Shown here piece after piece: positions 46,012 through 57,721 of a stretch of 64,000 nt of DNA. This DNA comes from Populus alba (taxonomy: Eukaryota; Streptophyta; Magnoliopsida; Malpighiales; Salicaceae). Position numbers and translations under genes: made by a program. The notes under the pieces are model-generated. The model was not told the DNA's origin. It saw only the letters and a program-made list of their open reading frames with translations, and did not search any database. Numbering within the stretch: the first letter of the stretch is position 1; every line of letters begins with the position of its first letter. Where the stretch lies: positions 5,518,001 to 5,582,000 of the forward strand of contig NC_133293.1 of the NCBI RefSeq assembly GCF_005239225.2. Reading direction: 5' to 3'.

Positions 46012-48939
46012 TGTCATAACCTAATTGTGGGTTATTCTAAAAAAAATAACTTTTTTCAAAAAATAAAAATCAAAAATAAAATAAAGGCTGACAATATGGA
46101 GAAAATAAGCCGTTGAATCAAGTTGCAATTTTTTGGAGGAAATTCAAGGCCTAATTGTACCCCATTATGCCCAAAAAAATGAGAAAACAATGCAAATTCA
46201 AGGTCAAATTAAATGATTATTGGACGAAATTGAATAAAAATTAAGTCCAAGGACATAATTAAATTTTTAATAGGCCAATTTGATTTAATCATGAGCCAAA
46301 TTGAATTTTAATTATGTTTGAGAATTAATTTTGATTCAATTAGAGGATATAATTAAGTGCAAGGACTTAATTATACTTTAAATGGGTAAAATTAATTTCA
46401 TTTTGGGTTTAATTAGTGAAAAATTAAGTCCAAGGACATAATTAAATTTTTAATAGGCCAATTTGATTTAATCATGGGCAAAATTGAATTTTTGATTATG
46501 TTTAAGAATTAATTTGGGTCCAATTAAAGGATTTAATTAAGTGCAAGCACTTAATTATACTTTAAATGGGTCAAATTAATTTTATTTGGGGCTTAATTGG
46601 TGAAAAAACTAAGTTTGGGAGCTAAATTTGGGTTTAATTGAGAATATTGGAATTTTAAGAGACCAAATTTAATTTTTACCAAGTTAATTGATTGAAATCG
46701 GGGGCAAAATTGCAAGAAAGTTGAAGTTTTGGGGTCAATTAGGGGTTAAATTGACAAAATTCACAGTCAAAGACCATATTGCAAGAGGCGCCACACTTTA
46801 GGGGCTTAATTGACAAAAACCGGGGGCTAAATTGAAAAAATTGAAAGTTTAATGGTCAATTAGGGGTTAAATTGACAAAATCCGAGACCAAAGACCATAT
46901 TGCAAAAGGCACGTAAATATGGGACTGCAATTGAAGTTCATCAAGGGCTTAATTGCATTAAATCAAACGTTTAGGGTTAATTAGGGGTGCAATTAAAGCA
47001 AATTGAAAGCTAGAGTACTAAGTTGAACTTCAGTAAAAATCCCTAATTCAGTCTAAAACGACGCTGTTTTACTTAAAAAAAAAAAAAGGAGGACCAGACG
47101 ACGCGTCGTCATTGTTCATTGTTCATTGTCTTTCTCCAGTTTTACCCGAAAGAAATAGCGTGAGAGCCTCCTTTGCAGGTGCATTTAATACCTTATTTCT
47201 CCATCAAATCAAACCAAACTTGCACGAAACAGATCCCCTGCAGTTCCTCTACAACCCTATGTGAACGGTTCAGAATGAGTGACAGCACGACGACGGCATG
47301 AAAAGGTCAACTCAGGCAGTCTTTTCCTGCAGATTTGACAACTCGGGGAGTCTACTTTGGACCAACAGTTGGGATCCTTCCCAAGATAATCAAGGGCTCA
47401 AATTTTACCCCGGTGAAAACGAGATTACCCTCTTCCACCGCCTATAAATAGAGGCGGAGTTGATGGTCTGAGAGAGGAGAAAACAAAGTCCAAAGTCGCC
47501 CAAAAAACCAGCCTCTCCCCCCGTCTCTACAGTTTTTTTCTCTTCCTCTCTCTCCTCGCCGTCCCAGCCTCTAAACAGAGCCACCATTGGTTTCTCCACC
47601 ACCAGCTCCACAACAGTAAGCCACCAACCGACCACTGAGAGCCACTGTGACCCTTTCTCTCTCCTCTGTAAACCAGTTTCTTCTTTCTTCTTTCTCCTCT
47701 ACCGGCCAAAGCTCTGCCACCGGCCACCATGTCTGCCATTACTTAGGCAACCGCCCTCACATCAGCCCCTCCCCATCTCAACCAGCCAGGCCTCCATTTA
47801 AGCACTCCAGCTACAGGTGGCGCCGCCTCTCCTTTCCTGCCAGTCAAGTTGTTGCATGCAGAACGAATTCTCGTTTTGCATACAACATGGTTAATTAGCA
47901 TGGTTGTTAGGCTGGGCCAGCAACCATGCGGGCCTAGGCCGGACCATTTGGGTCCAGCTTGGCCCAAAAAAGAAGAAAAGGGTATGTTGGGCCGAGATTA
48001 GTCCAACCAAAAGTTCCTTGGGCTCAGCCCAACCCATATATTTTATATATATATATATATATATTTAAAAAAAAATCCAAAAAAATTCAAAAATAATTTT
48101 AAAAAATTTGTGATTTTCTCAAATATTTTTCTATCCATTTTGCATAATATCGGGTTGTATTTTTACATTGTAAAATACAAATTTGGTATTAAAATACCTG
48201 GTTTTTCTCAGAAATATTTTTAAAAAAAATTCAAAATATTTTTTTAAAAAAAATAATATTTTGTTGCATACGACCAAATTCTAAATTTTTTTTTTCTAGC
48301 ATATTTTTCATAAAAATAAAAATAAAAAAAAAAAAAACAAGGAAAAAAATTGCGTCTTTGTCATGTTTTTTAAAATCTGAAAAAGGATATCATAACCAAT
48401 TTATGATTATCCATTAAGATTTGGCCAACATGTTAAAAATATTTTTCTAATCTTTTTTTTTAGGATCCAAATGTAGACTTTAATATTTGTGGGGTGTAAA
48501 ATTACACGATAAAGGACACCCTCATGTATTAAAGATACAAAATGTAAAAATACGAAGCTAAAGTTCAGACTTTAGAACGGTTAGGTTTTAACCCGATAAG
48601 GTAAAGACTCTCTCATGAAGAGAGATCTGCCTTGAGCCTTAGAAAAGACCAACGAATAGAAACCGAACCTAGAAAAACAATCAAACAACAATGCAGCTTC
48701 CCTCAGGTAGGGTGCACTGGGGGTGATTCGTCTTCCCCTTGCACAACTAGTCCCTTACTCAGACTCTCGCAGACCATAGGTTTCTAGTGACCATAATACT
48801 AGGTGGCGACTCTTAAAAATTAATCATAATTTTATAATTAAATTCAAAAACCCTTCCCAACACACAACACACACCTCACACAGGAGGCACGACAAGGAGC
48901 TTCCGTCGTCGCCAGACGAGGTTGTGACCCCCCGCGACA
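46012..48939 (+). mobile_element. Inner solo LTR (2928 bp), plus orientation, with ATCAC duplication
   Basis: Starts TGTCATAACCTAATTGTGGG and ends CCCCCCGCGACA, flanked by ATCAC at 46007-46011 and 48940-48944. U3 has repeated 'aattaagtccaaggacataatt' blocks (about 46230, 46420) and 'ggggtcaattaggggttaaa' blocks (about 46730, 46850). The TATA box CCTATAAATAG at 47441-47451 sits inside the inverted pair CCGCCT/AGGCGG. The R/U5 part is pyrimidine-rich leader (47460-47900), and the 3' end has 'actaggtggcgactctta', typical of long gypsy LTRs. Open frames at 47405-47967 are leader artefacts. Confidence 0.85.
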
Positions 48940-50517
48940 ATCACACAAGATTTACTAAATGTTACAAAAGGATTATTTAAAATATAACCAAGGAATTCTA
49001 ATTAATACACACCTAGGAATATATTAGTATAAAAGATACCTAACACTACCAATTATCCTAATAACCAATTAGCTTTGCCCTGCTATATGTGATGGTCCAA
49101 CACCTATACACAACAAAACAAAATAAAAATTACATGAATAAATAATTTACTATTACTAAAGGTAATCCTCGAATCATTCTGAAGAACATAAATGATTTAA
49201 TAAGTACAAATAATTATCTTATCTTTCTATAAACCACTTTCTTGATAATCCATTTCCTATATTGAGTTTACCAACCCACCATTTAGTTATCTCCACCTTC
49301 ACAACCTTTTTCCATGTCTTAATTCCTTAAATACTCCTATATCTTGATATGAGTTTCTCTATTTCTTCATTATACATCATCAACTTCCATTCAATAAAGG
49401 AAGCAACATATAGTGATTTCCATCAACCATGGAAACAACAAATATTGGCCTAAGGCAACATAACAATGGTTTCCATTCAAAATGTAAACAACAAACAGTA
49501 GTTTCATTTAATAATGAAAGTAACAAACATTGGTTTTTCATCCAATGATGAAAACAACGTAATCAGTAGTTCACCATCATAATGGAAGCAACAAACCAAC
49601 TTTATTTTCCTGTCTTCACATAATCTCTCCATTATCATACCCTTCACTACTAAATCATCTTCTTATACACTCACTTTTCAACACCATAATTTTTTTCTCA
49701 ATTAACACATAGCCAAACATAATATTTCTACATATATATAATCATCATTAATTCAACCATTATCATCTCTAACTAAGCCTTTCTTCAATATAAATTCCAT
49801 ATAAGTACTTAATAACATTAAAACATTGTAAGAATTTATATATTGAATTAAAAGATTAAGGTGCAATAGCACCTACATGAATCTCCAATTAAATGTGCTC
49901 CTCTAGTTGTTGAGGATGCTGCTTCAGAAACTCCTCCTAATCCAAGAAAAATATCATGATTAACATTTCATTTCATTTCATGATATACCCAAAAAGTCTT
50001 TTAAAACTAACTTATAGTTTCAAAATTATATTCGGTATTTCCCTTTCTTCAATCCTGAATATATTTATATAAAAATTTCCTTCTATTCTAGTTTGCCCTT
50101 TTTATATAACTACTCAAGAATCAAATTACACAGTAACTCATCACTAAAATCTTTTCCCACACCAATTCTTCATTTTTGATCATAAAGCCTTTTTTTCATT
50201 TCTTTTCTTTTACATTTCTTTTCTTTACTTCTAGCATAGTCTAAAATCCAAATTATATTCCATATATTACATAACCAAACACGCTCCTTAATATATTTCC
50301 TCTAATCTTTCCTTTCTTCACTCACATTACTAGAATTCCAATATATTAGTTAACCTTGATATTATATATCATTCCATTCCAAACTTTACTCATATACCAT
50401 ATTTTCTACACTAATGACCATATTTACTCACATATCATTTCTTTTAGATTGGCTGGCCTTGCAAGGAGCATTTCCCATTAAAGTAATTAATTTCTTTCTT
50501 TCTTTCTTTCTTAACAT

Positions 50518-50850
50518 CAATTGACATTCATAATACTTATTTTAACATTTATATAAATCAATTGACAAAAACCCCAAAATTCACATATAAACTCAAATGA
50601 CATAATCTTAACAAATTCAATTACAATTAATCAAATTCATATTAATCAACTCAATTAAGTTTAGAATATCTTATAAGTCACTCAATTTACATTTATAATA
50701 CTCATTTTAACATTTCTAACAATCAATTGACAAAAACCCCAAAATTCATAAATAAACCCTAATAACATAATTCTAACAAATTCAATTACAATTCAATCAA
50801 ATTCATATTAATCAACCCAATTAAGTTTAGAATATCTTGCCAATCACTAA
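50518..50850. repeat. Direct duplication, 175-bp period, inside the outer LTR
   Basis: Two copies of a segment starting caatt(g/t)acatt(c/t)ataatact and ending aagtttagaatatctt, with small indels. Confidence 0.85.
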
Positions 50851-52364
50851 TATATCCTCCAAAAGCTAGCCAGATTGAAATTGCTCCAAACTTTCCTCTT
50901 CTTCCATCACTTTCCTTATCTTCTCTCACTAAACTCTACTTTCTCTTAATTTTATATCTTAATCACAAGTGTAAAAGTGTTTAAAATCATTCAATCTCAC
51001 AAACCTCCTCACAAATCCAGGATCTCCTTTTTTTTTTTTTTTTCTATTATCTAACTAAGAAAGATGAATAATTTTCATTCCTAAACATTTCTATAAGTTT
51101 TGGCCAACAAGCCTATTTATAGGCAACAAATTTTAAAAATTTCCCTTTATGTCCTTGCTTTGAACCTTTAATTTTTCACGAAGTAATTTTTCTTGATCCT
51201 AACGCCGGTTTGTACCAAACTTAAAACTAGTGAATTCGAATTTCATTTTTATTACATGTTACTATTTATTTATTTATTTTTATTTTTCTTTCATATAATT
51301 TTTATTCTCATTTTAGTCTTTTTTTTATTTTTCAGTATTTTTCAAGTTTACATTTTTTAAACTTGGTACATAAACTTTTATGTCCAAATTTCTCAACCCA
51401 ATATCATTCATTTAAGGTAAATATAAATTTGACATGCTCAGTGCAATATTTAATTCACTATCCTTGTAGATTTACATTTATATCATAATATTTACACCGG
51501 TGTGTACATAAAAATAATTTTTCCAAATAATATAAAAAATCCAATACCACCCCCATTAAGGTAAATATTCAATTTACTGTATCGGACAAATATTTATTTT
51601 CCATTCTATGTAGATTTATATTATTTTCCATTAGGGTTTCACAATTAATATGATAAAATATTATTATTTATGTTCTAAATATTGTAATATAAAAGTATTA
51701 ATTAATTATAATTACTTAGCTTAGGCTGTCAATATCTAGCGCTAAGGCTGCCAAGCTAGAACATTGGGGACAGCCACACGTGCCTGGCCACAACCCTAGG
51801 CAGTAGACACCTGGCGCGGGGTCTGCCCAGCCTTGGTTGCTAGGGGCAGACATGCGTGCATGGTTGCAACCCCAGAGTGAGTGGGTTTGCAGCTCTACGA
51901 GCCTGGGGTCTACAGACCTGTGAAGCAGGGTTTGTAGCCTGAGTGCCTGGCTAGCAGACCCGCGCACTAAGTGCAGACCCGACCACCGAGGTCTGCTCTC
52001 ACAACCTTTGGGTTTAGAGACCCGTGCGGCTGGATCGGTAGGCCCTGTAAAGAAGAAAAATGAAAAAAATATAATAACAATTATTATTATTATTATTATT
52101 GGTAATATTTTTTTTTTAAAAAAATTATTACTATAGAAACTTTGGCCAGGGAAGTTTTATATATTATTAATATACTAAATATTATTATTTGTATTCTAAA
52201 TATAATTATCTTTTGTTGCAATTAAAAGTATTAATATTAAGAATAGAAGAAAAATGAAAAACAATATAATAACAATTATCATTATTATCATTATTGTTAA
52301 TTTTTTTTTTTTAAATATGTATAAACTTTGATTAGATAAGTTTATTATTATTATTATTATTATA

Positions 52365-52769
52365 TGGCTGTCGCACATGTCACCCGCGCGGCATCGGTTG
52401 GCAATTTTTCATTTGTTTGCTTGATTTCGCCACCTAATATTTAATTGAGGGCTATTAGGAAACCCGAATGTACTGTCTTGTCAGAGATTCACGAGTGGGT
52501 AAGGGACTGGTTATGGCTAGGGAAGGTATTAGCACCCTTAATGCACCCCTACATGAGGTAAGCTTCTTCGTGGCTTTGATGTGTTAAAGAAGTTTTAAAA
52601 ATTTTATCTTTTCATCGAATATTAAAAATACGACTTACGTATAAGTTCGTAATCCTTTATCATGAGCAAATCTAAATATTAAATTCTTCTTTTGCCTTTG
52701 CAGTTTTATCATAAAATAAAATAAAATAAAAACATCCATAAAACAAATACAAACACACACATTCACTTT

Positions 52770-52806
<37 letters not shown>

Positions 52807-53542
52807 ACATACACACTACAAATTATAAAAATTCAAAAAAACTAAACAAAAATTAAATTCAACAATTTATAAATTACAAAACAGCACCTAAAAAATCCTG
52901 GAATTACCGAGAACGTTTATGTGAAGCCTCAGGGATAACAGAAATAGTGGCGGCGCGTAGGTTCATGCCCCGTTGCCGATGAAGGTGGCAAAATCGGTGG
53001 ATCGGGAACGTCTTCCTCTTCTTTGTCTCCTTACGCCGACGCTGACCTACAAAACAACCGAAAACACAACAAGTAGTTGATTTTAATTTTTTTTCTTTAT
53101 TTTCAATCTATTTTTTCTTTCTCTTCTTCTCCGTTTTGGATCTGCTTCCCTTTCGGTTTCACCTTTTTCTCTATTTCAGGCGGCCAGCTGGCGCATGGGT
53201 TTCTGTCGACGACTATGCAGATGTTGGTGGCCGGTCTGTGCAAAGGAGAGCTGGTCGATGGAGACGGGGGGGGACGGCTCTGTGGTGTGCTACTGGAGGC
53301 TGGTTTGTGAGCACTATTGAAGCTGGGTCGGCCAAGAGAGGGCGAGTGGCGGCTGGCCGAGAGTGTAAGAAGAAAAGGGAAAGTGCTAGGAGCAGGGGCC
53401 TTACGTGTGGCTGGCGGTTGAGGTGGAAGGGGAGCGTGAAGGCTCTCTAGTTTGGGGAATTGAAAAGGCGAGGGGGTTCTGTGGAAATGAGGGCTGACTG
53501 GGAAACCGATGGGTCGGTTGAGAGAGGAGAGTTCCGGGTGGG
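52365..53542 (-). mobile_element. Truncated LTR fragment between array units B and C
   Basis: Read on the minus strand it ends ...gacatgtgcgacagcca. It carries 'attaggtggcgaaatc' and 'gctaataccttccc' blocks and a GC-rich leader-like part (53100-53540) that parallels the 47460-47760 leader of the inner LTR, so it is the same broad family. The U3 side is missing at 53542. (AT)n lies at 52773-52803. Frames at 53077-53450 are not treated as genes. Confidence 0.6.
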
Positions 53543-53849
53543 CTAAATATCGTAATTAAAAGTATTAATTAATTATAATGAATTAACTGAGGCTGACAAT
53601 ACCTGGCGCTAAGGTTGCCAAGCCAGGGTGTTGGGGATGGCCTTGCATGCCTGGCCACAACCCTAAGCAGCAGACACTTGGAGTTGGGCCTGCCCAACCT
53701 TGGGCGCTAGGGGCAAACCGGCCCCCCTGACTGCAGCCCCAGAGCGAGCAGGTGTTTGCAGCCTCGCAAACCTGCCTGGGGTTTGCAGACCCGCTAGCCT
53801 AGGGTACGCAAACCTGCGAAGCAGGGTCCGTAGCCCCAATTGCCTCTTC

Positions 53850-54040
53850 AAGACTCAAATAGCCTTGGGTCTTGCCAATGCAAAACCCAAAATAACCTTG
53901 GAGCTGCCCTAGTGCAGGACCCAAAATAGCCTTGGCTTCTGGCTGGACAGCACCCAAAATAGCAGAGGACCCAAATAGCCTTGGGTCTCGGCCAAGTGTA
54001 GAACCCAAAATAGCCTAGGGTCCTGCCAGCGTCAGGACTG
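53850..54040. repeat. Short tandem repeat of 'acccaaaatagccttgggtc' type
   Basis: Five to six degenerate copies of roughly 35-40 bp ending array unit C, each with 'acccaaaatagcc' and 'gggtc...gccaagtgcag'. Confidence 0.75.
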
Positions 54041-54066
54041 AAATTTTTTTATGAAAATAAAAGGTG

Positions 54067-54095
54067 AGCCCGCGGCGTAGCACGGGCTACCTAAT
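54067..54095 (+). mobile_element. Helitron-like 3' terminus (hairpin plus CTAAT)
   Basis: AGCCCG (54067-54072) and CGGGCT (54083-54088) form a 6-bp stem, and CTAAT follows at 54091-54095. It resembles the termini at 43161 and 57717. Confidence 0.45.
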
Positions 54096-54099
54096 TGAT

Positions 54100-55250
54100 A
54101 TATAATAAAAGAAAACCCTCTTTCATTATAGAGATAACATGATTGATTTTTTTTTTTTAATTGTAGCATAGGTAAATTTGTAAATCTTTTTTTAGAAAAA
54201 AATTTCTTAGATTTTTTCTCTTTTTTCTTATACTTGACATATTTATCACTTTACACTTAGCTTATTTATCACCATTTTTTTCTTGTCTTCTTGTCTTCAT
54301 TTTTCTCGTAATATTTTTTTTAGTTTTTCCTTTTTTTCTTTGCACTTTTTTTTTCTAGGAAAAAAAATTATTTCTTTTTCATTACACTTGAAATATTTAT
54401 CACTCTATATTTGATCTATTTACACCATTCTTTTTGTTCTTATCTTTATTCTTTTGTATTTTTTCCTTTTTTTTCTTTACATTGTTTTTGAATAAATATT
54501 ACACAAAACTAAAAGTAAATGGTGTTTTACTGTAGCAATTGCAAATAGTATTCTATTTTTCTCCTACATTAAAAATTAATTTGAGATTTTACATGTTTTT
54601 TATTAACACATATAATCTTTATTTTATTATATGTAAGTATCGAATTTTAAATTCATAATTATATTTTTTTTACTCAATGTCAAAAACACGTTAATAACAC
54701 TTACACATTTATTATTTTTGCGTTAAAAAAAATATTTAACCTGTAGCGAGACGAGTCAAATAGAAACATTAACACTTTATTTATTTATTTATTTATTAAC
54801 ACATATTGTTCTTAATTTACTTAATTAGATGTATGTATAGGCTTTTTAATTTATAATTAAGATTTTTTTATATATATAAAAACACATTGAAAAAACTTTT
54901 ATATTCATTTTTTTTGCAAAAAAAAAACAAATTATCCAAATCCACGTCAAAATATAAATAAAATAGCTAGTTTTGAACTATTCATCATCAACACCTAGAC
55001 ATGAGAGATAGTGGGTTAACATCAAACAAATCAATGATTACATTATTTTAAAGAGAAGAATCTTTACTAAATTCTATTTGAAGTAGTAACTAATATATAA
55101 ACACAACTTTTTATCAATGATCTATTAACTTACTAACTTGATGATCTGGAAAAGATCATAGTTTGGATTTGATAAAATTAGATAAACCCATGATCTCTTA
55201 GTTTAATTAGTCACATCAATAACATGAATCAAGATTTTTTAAAAAAAAAA
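54100..55250. other. AT-rich spacer with 150-bp T-rich repeats
   Basis: Two tandem-like copies of 'catatttatcactttacacttag...' and 'aaatatttatcactctatatttg...' at 54230-54520 match 44280-44540. Otherwise AT-rich with no gene. Confidence 0.5.
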
Positions 55251-55620
55251 AATCAAAGAAAAAACTCAGCTATATAAAGATGGGAGTCATGCAGCCTTCT
55301 ACAGGGGGAAAGCAACTAATTAGCGTCTTCAAGGTCAGCCCATTCCAAGATCAGAGTTGTTGGGTGGAGCCCCTTCTGCACAATCTCTCCACAGAGAGGA
55401 TGATCCATCGCCATCAAGAATTTTCAATTTTGTCTCTGAAACAGAGTTTAAATCATGAACAAAACTTACTTAATTGCAGCCTTGAATGGGTTAAGATTAT
55501 CTTCTTGGTTGCTGGAGACGACACGCCAGCTTCCATTCATTTCAATTCTCAACAATTTTTCTGAAACGGCATCACCTGCTATCATTATTTGCGATTTCTT
55601 TCTTTTTTTACTCTCTTATA
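55250..55620 (-). pseudogene. Coding-like island, unidentified
   Basis: Normal-composition island in AT-rich DNA. On the minus strand one block reads MIAGDAVSEKLLRIEMNGSW then RVVSSNQEDNLNPFKAAIK and meets GTAAGT. After a TTTCAG, another frame reads KLKILDGDGSSSLWRDCAEG then APPNNSDLGMG and stops. The phases do not join by one base, so this is either a broken gene or a wrong splice guess. The plus strand has a TATA-like CTATATAAAG at about 55269 and a 94-codon frame from 55280. I do not recognise either product. Confidence 0.3.
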
Positions 55621-56039
55621 AACTAGCGTGTTACATTTAAATACAATACACTAATAAACACTGCTGTATCTTCATCAATGTGTTTAATTAAATATTTTTT
55701 AAAAAATTACTGTTTCTACATCCTTAAAATTTTAGAAAAACCTGGCTGTAATTGTCGATTTAAAAATAATGATATATTTAATTGATATTAAGAATGTTCA
55801 ACAAGAGAGAGAGAAAGGCAAATACTTTATTAAAATAATAAAATGATGTATCTGCTTATTTATTTATTAAAACAGAAGAAACTAGGGGAGGACAAAAGTC
55901 ATCCCGGTCGCATTTCCTATCCCTCACGTCTGGAGGAGGCAGGTGCCGAACTTCAGAAGGAACGGCAAAAAAAAGAAATCCTAACTTTGCCATGATCTAA
56001 GCAATATATTATTATTGCCTTATTAAAGAATTGCGTAGG

Positions 56040-57010
56040 ATTTTACTGTAGCAATTTTTTTTTTTATTCTTTTGTAGAATTTTTTTTTTTTTTTTTTAAC
56101 TAGTAGTAAGGTTTTTTTTTTTTTTTTTGCTTTTGTTTCTTCTTCTTTTTTTTTTATATGTTTTTTTTTCCTTTTTTTTTTTACCCAAAATTGACTTCTT
56201 CTTTTCTTCTTTTTTTTTTTTTTTTTAATTTTTTTTTTCAAATTATCTTTACTAATTTTTTAAAATATTGAGCTGGTTGAAAATTTAACTATGTAGTTTT
56301 TTTCTTTAAAACATTGTGAATTGCTATAATATTCTCATACATTGTTTTTTTTTTTTTTATGATTTATTTTTTTTTTTTTTTCAAAATATCTTTGTAGATT
56401 TATTTTTTTTATATTAAGTTGGTTGGAAATTTAGCTTTGTAGTTTTTTTTTTTTTTTTTTTAAAAAAAAAAACAATATGGATTGCTACAGTGTTTCCTCT
56501 ACATAGTTTTTTTTTGCTGCAATGTTTCCCCACATATTTTTTTTTAAATTATCTTTAACGAATTTATTTTTTCAATATTGAGCTGACTGATAATCTAGTT
56601 TTAGCTTTCCCCACATGTTTTTTTTTTTTTTATATATGTTTTTTTTTTTCCAAAATTGTCATTTTTTACATATTTTTTTTTTGTGTGTTTTTTTTTCAGA
56701 ATTATTTTTGTTGATTTTATTTTCTTAAATTGAGCTGGTTGAAATTTTAGTTTTTTTGTTTATTTCTTTAAAACACTGTAGCTTTCCCCGCTTGTTTTTT
56801 TTTTTTCCCTTTTGTTTCCTTTTTTTTTACATGTTTTTTTTTCATTTATTTTACCAAAAATTGACTTTTTTTTTTTTTTTTAAAAATAGTCTTTGTCGGT
56901 TTTTTTTATATTGATCTAGTTGAGAACTTAGCTTTGTAGTTTTTTTCAAAAAAAAAAAAAAAACACTATGGATTACTATAATATTAGCTTTTTTTTTTCT
57001 TTTTAATTTT
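56040..57010 (+). repeat. Poly-T-rich degenerate tandem repeat
   Basis: Four to five diverged units of about 150-200 bp: 'aattatctttrttgattt', poly-T, 'aatattgagctggttgaaaattta', 'gctttgtagttttt', 'aaaacactatggattgctacagtgtttcccc'. T content is extreme. The Lys-only frame on the minus strand is an artefact. Confidence 0.8.
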
Positions 57011-57039
57011 TTTTAACGAATTTTTTTTGTTTGATTTAG

Positions 57040-57721
57040 TTTGTTAATGTTAAATTTTTTTTTTATTTAGTTATCAGATTTTCATGATACGGATCTCGGG
57101 TTTGATGGGTTAACCTGATTTGATGAGTTATTTTTTTTCATTTAGTTTAGTTTGTTAAAGTTAATTTTCTTTCTATTTAATTATCAGACTTTCATACTTT
57201 CATGACATGTATCCTGGGCTTGACGGGTTAACTTGGTTTGATGGGTTAACCCAATTAATTCTATGGTAAACCCGTCATTTTTTTCTATTTAGTTATCAAA
57301 CTTTCATGACGCGAATCCCAAGTTTTACGGGATAACCTTGGTTTAAAGGTTAATCCAATTAATTCATTTTTTTTTCTTTTTCTTCATTAGTTTTTTCCTT
57401 CATGCTGATTTTTTTTTCTTTGTTTTTTTAATTAATCTATTTAATTATCATACTTTTATGACACGGCATTATAGCCAGACCCACATCTAATATTTCTAGG
57501 TCCGGTGTTGTAGTCAGGTTCACTTAAACTTGAATCATGCATGTTTAATTTTATTATTAATATTATAAATATTACTTTTAGGTCAAGCGTTGCAGCCAAA
57601 CCCAAGATTCTTGGATATAGCTTTGCAGAAAAACCCAAAATTTTTATAATTTTTGTTTTTTTTTTAATAATTTTTTATACAAAACAAATGACTGTGGCAT
57701 TGCGCGGGTCATGTATCTAGT
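57040..57721 (+). mobile_element. GACGGGTTAACC-type dispersed repeat with Helitron-like end
   Basis: Three copies of a 'ttatcagactttcatgacacg...gggcttgacgggttaacc' block (about 57070, 57180, 57290). The region ends ACTGTGGCATTGCGCGGGTCATGTAT-CTAGT at 57717-57721 (a decayed hairpin followed by CTAGT). It may be one element together with the poly-T repeat upstream. Confidence 0.4.

Larger units (their letters stand above)
45631..51643 (-). mobile_element. Outer solo LTR (about 3.08 kb), minus orientation, with ATTAA duplication
   Basis: Plus-strand ends are TGTAGCACCCTACC and GGGTTTCACA, so it begins TG and ends CA, with ATTAA on both sides (45626-45630 and 51644-51648). A promoter-like GCCTATAAATAGGC reads on the minus strand at 51124-51111, giving the orientation. 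It is interrupted by the inner solo LTR at 46012-48939 plus its duplication. The outer LTR contains a direct duplication with a 175-bp period at about 50518-50850 and a (TTTC)n run at 50491-50512. No internal retroelement genes remain. Confidence 0.8.
44985..54040. repeat. Tandem array of about 690-bp units (GC-rich head, ATT-rich tail), split by insertions
   Basis: Three units share a head of about 330 bp packed with 'cctggctagcagacccg' and 'cccagccttggg' words and, for units A and B, a tail of ATT/AAT repeats with 'gaagaaaaatgaaaaacaa' blocks. Unit A is 44985-45630 plus 51649-51715; unit B is 51716-52364; unit C is 53543-54040 with a different tail. Using the 'cccagccttgg' anchor (45118, 51826, 53692) and removing the inserts at 45631-51648 and 52365-53542, the spacings are both about 690 bp. 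The open frames across the heads are by-products of GC-richness. Confidence 0.75.

Noticed and set aside
47405..47967. Several 70-83 codon frames on both strands
   Set aside because: They lie in the pyrimidine-rich leader of the inner solo LTR and share no protein family features.
53077..53450. 77- and 104-codon frames, the latter Arg/Gly-rich
   Set aside because: They are the antisense of an LTR leader homologous in style to 47.5 kb; composition-driven.
56023..56241. 72-codon Lys-rich frame on the minus strand
   Set aside because: Translation of poly-T tracts.
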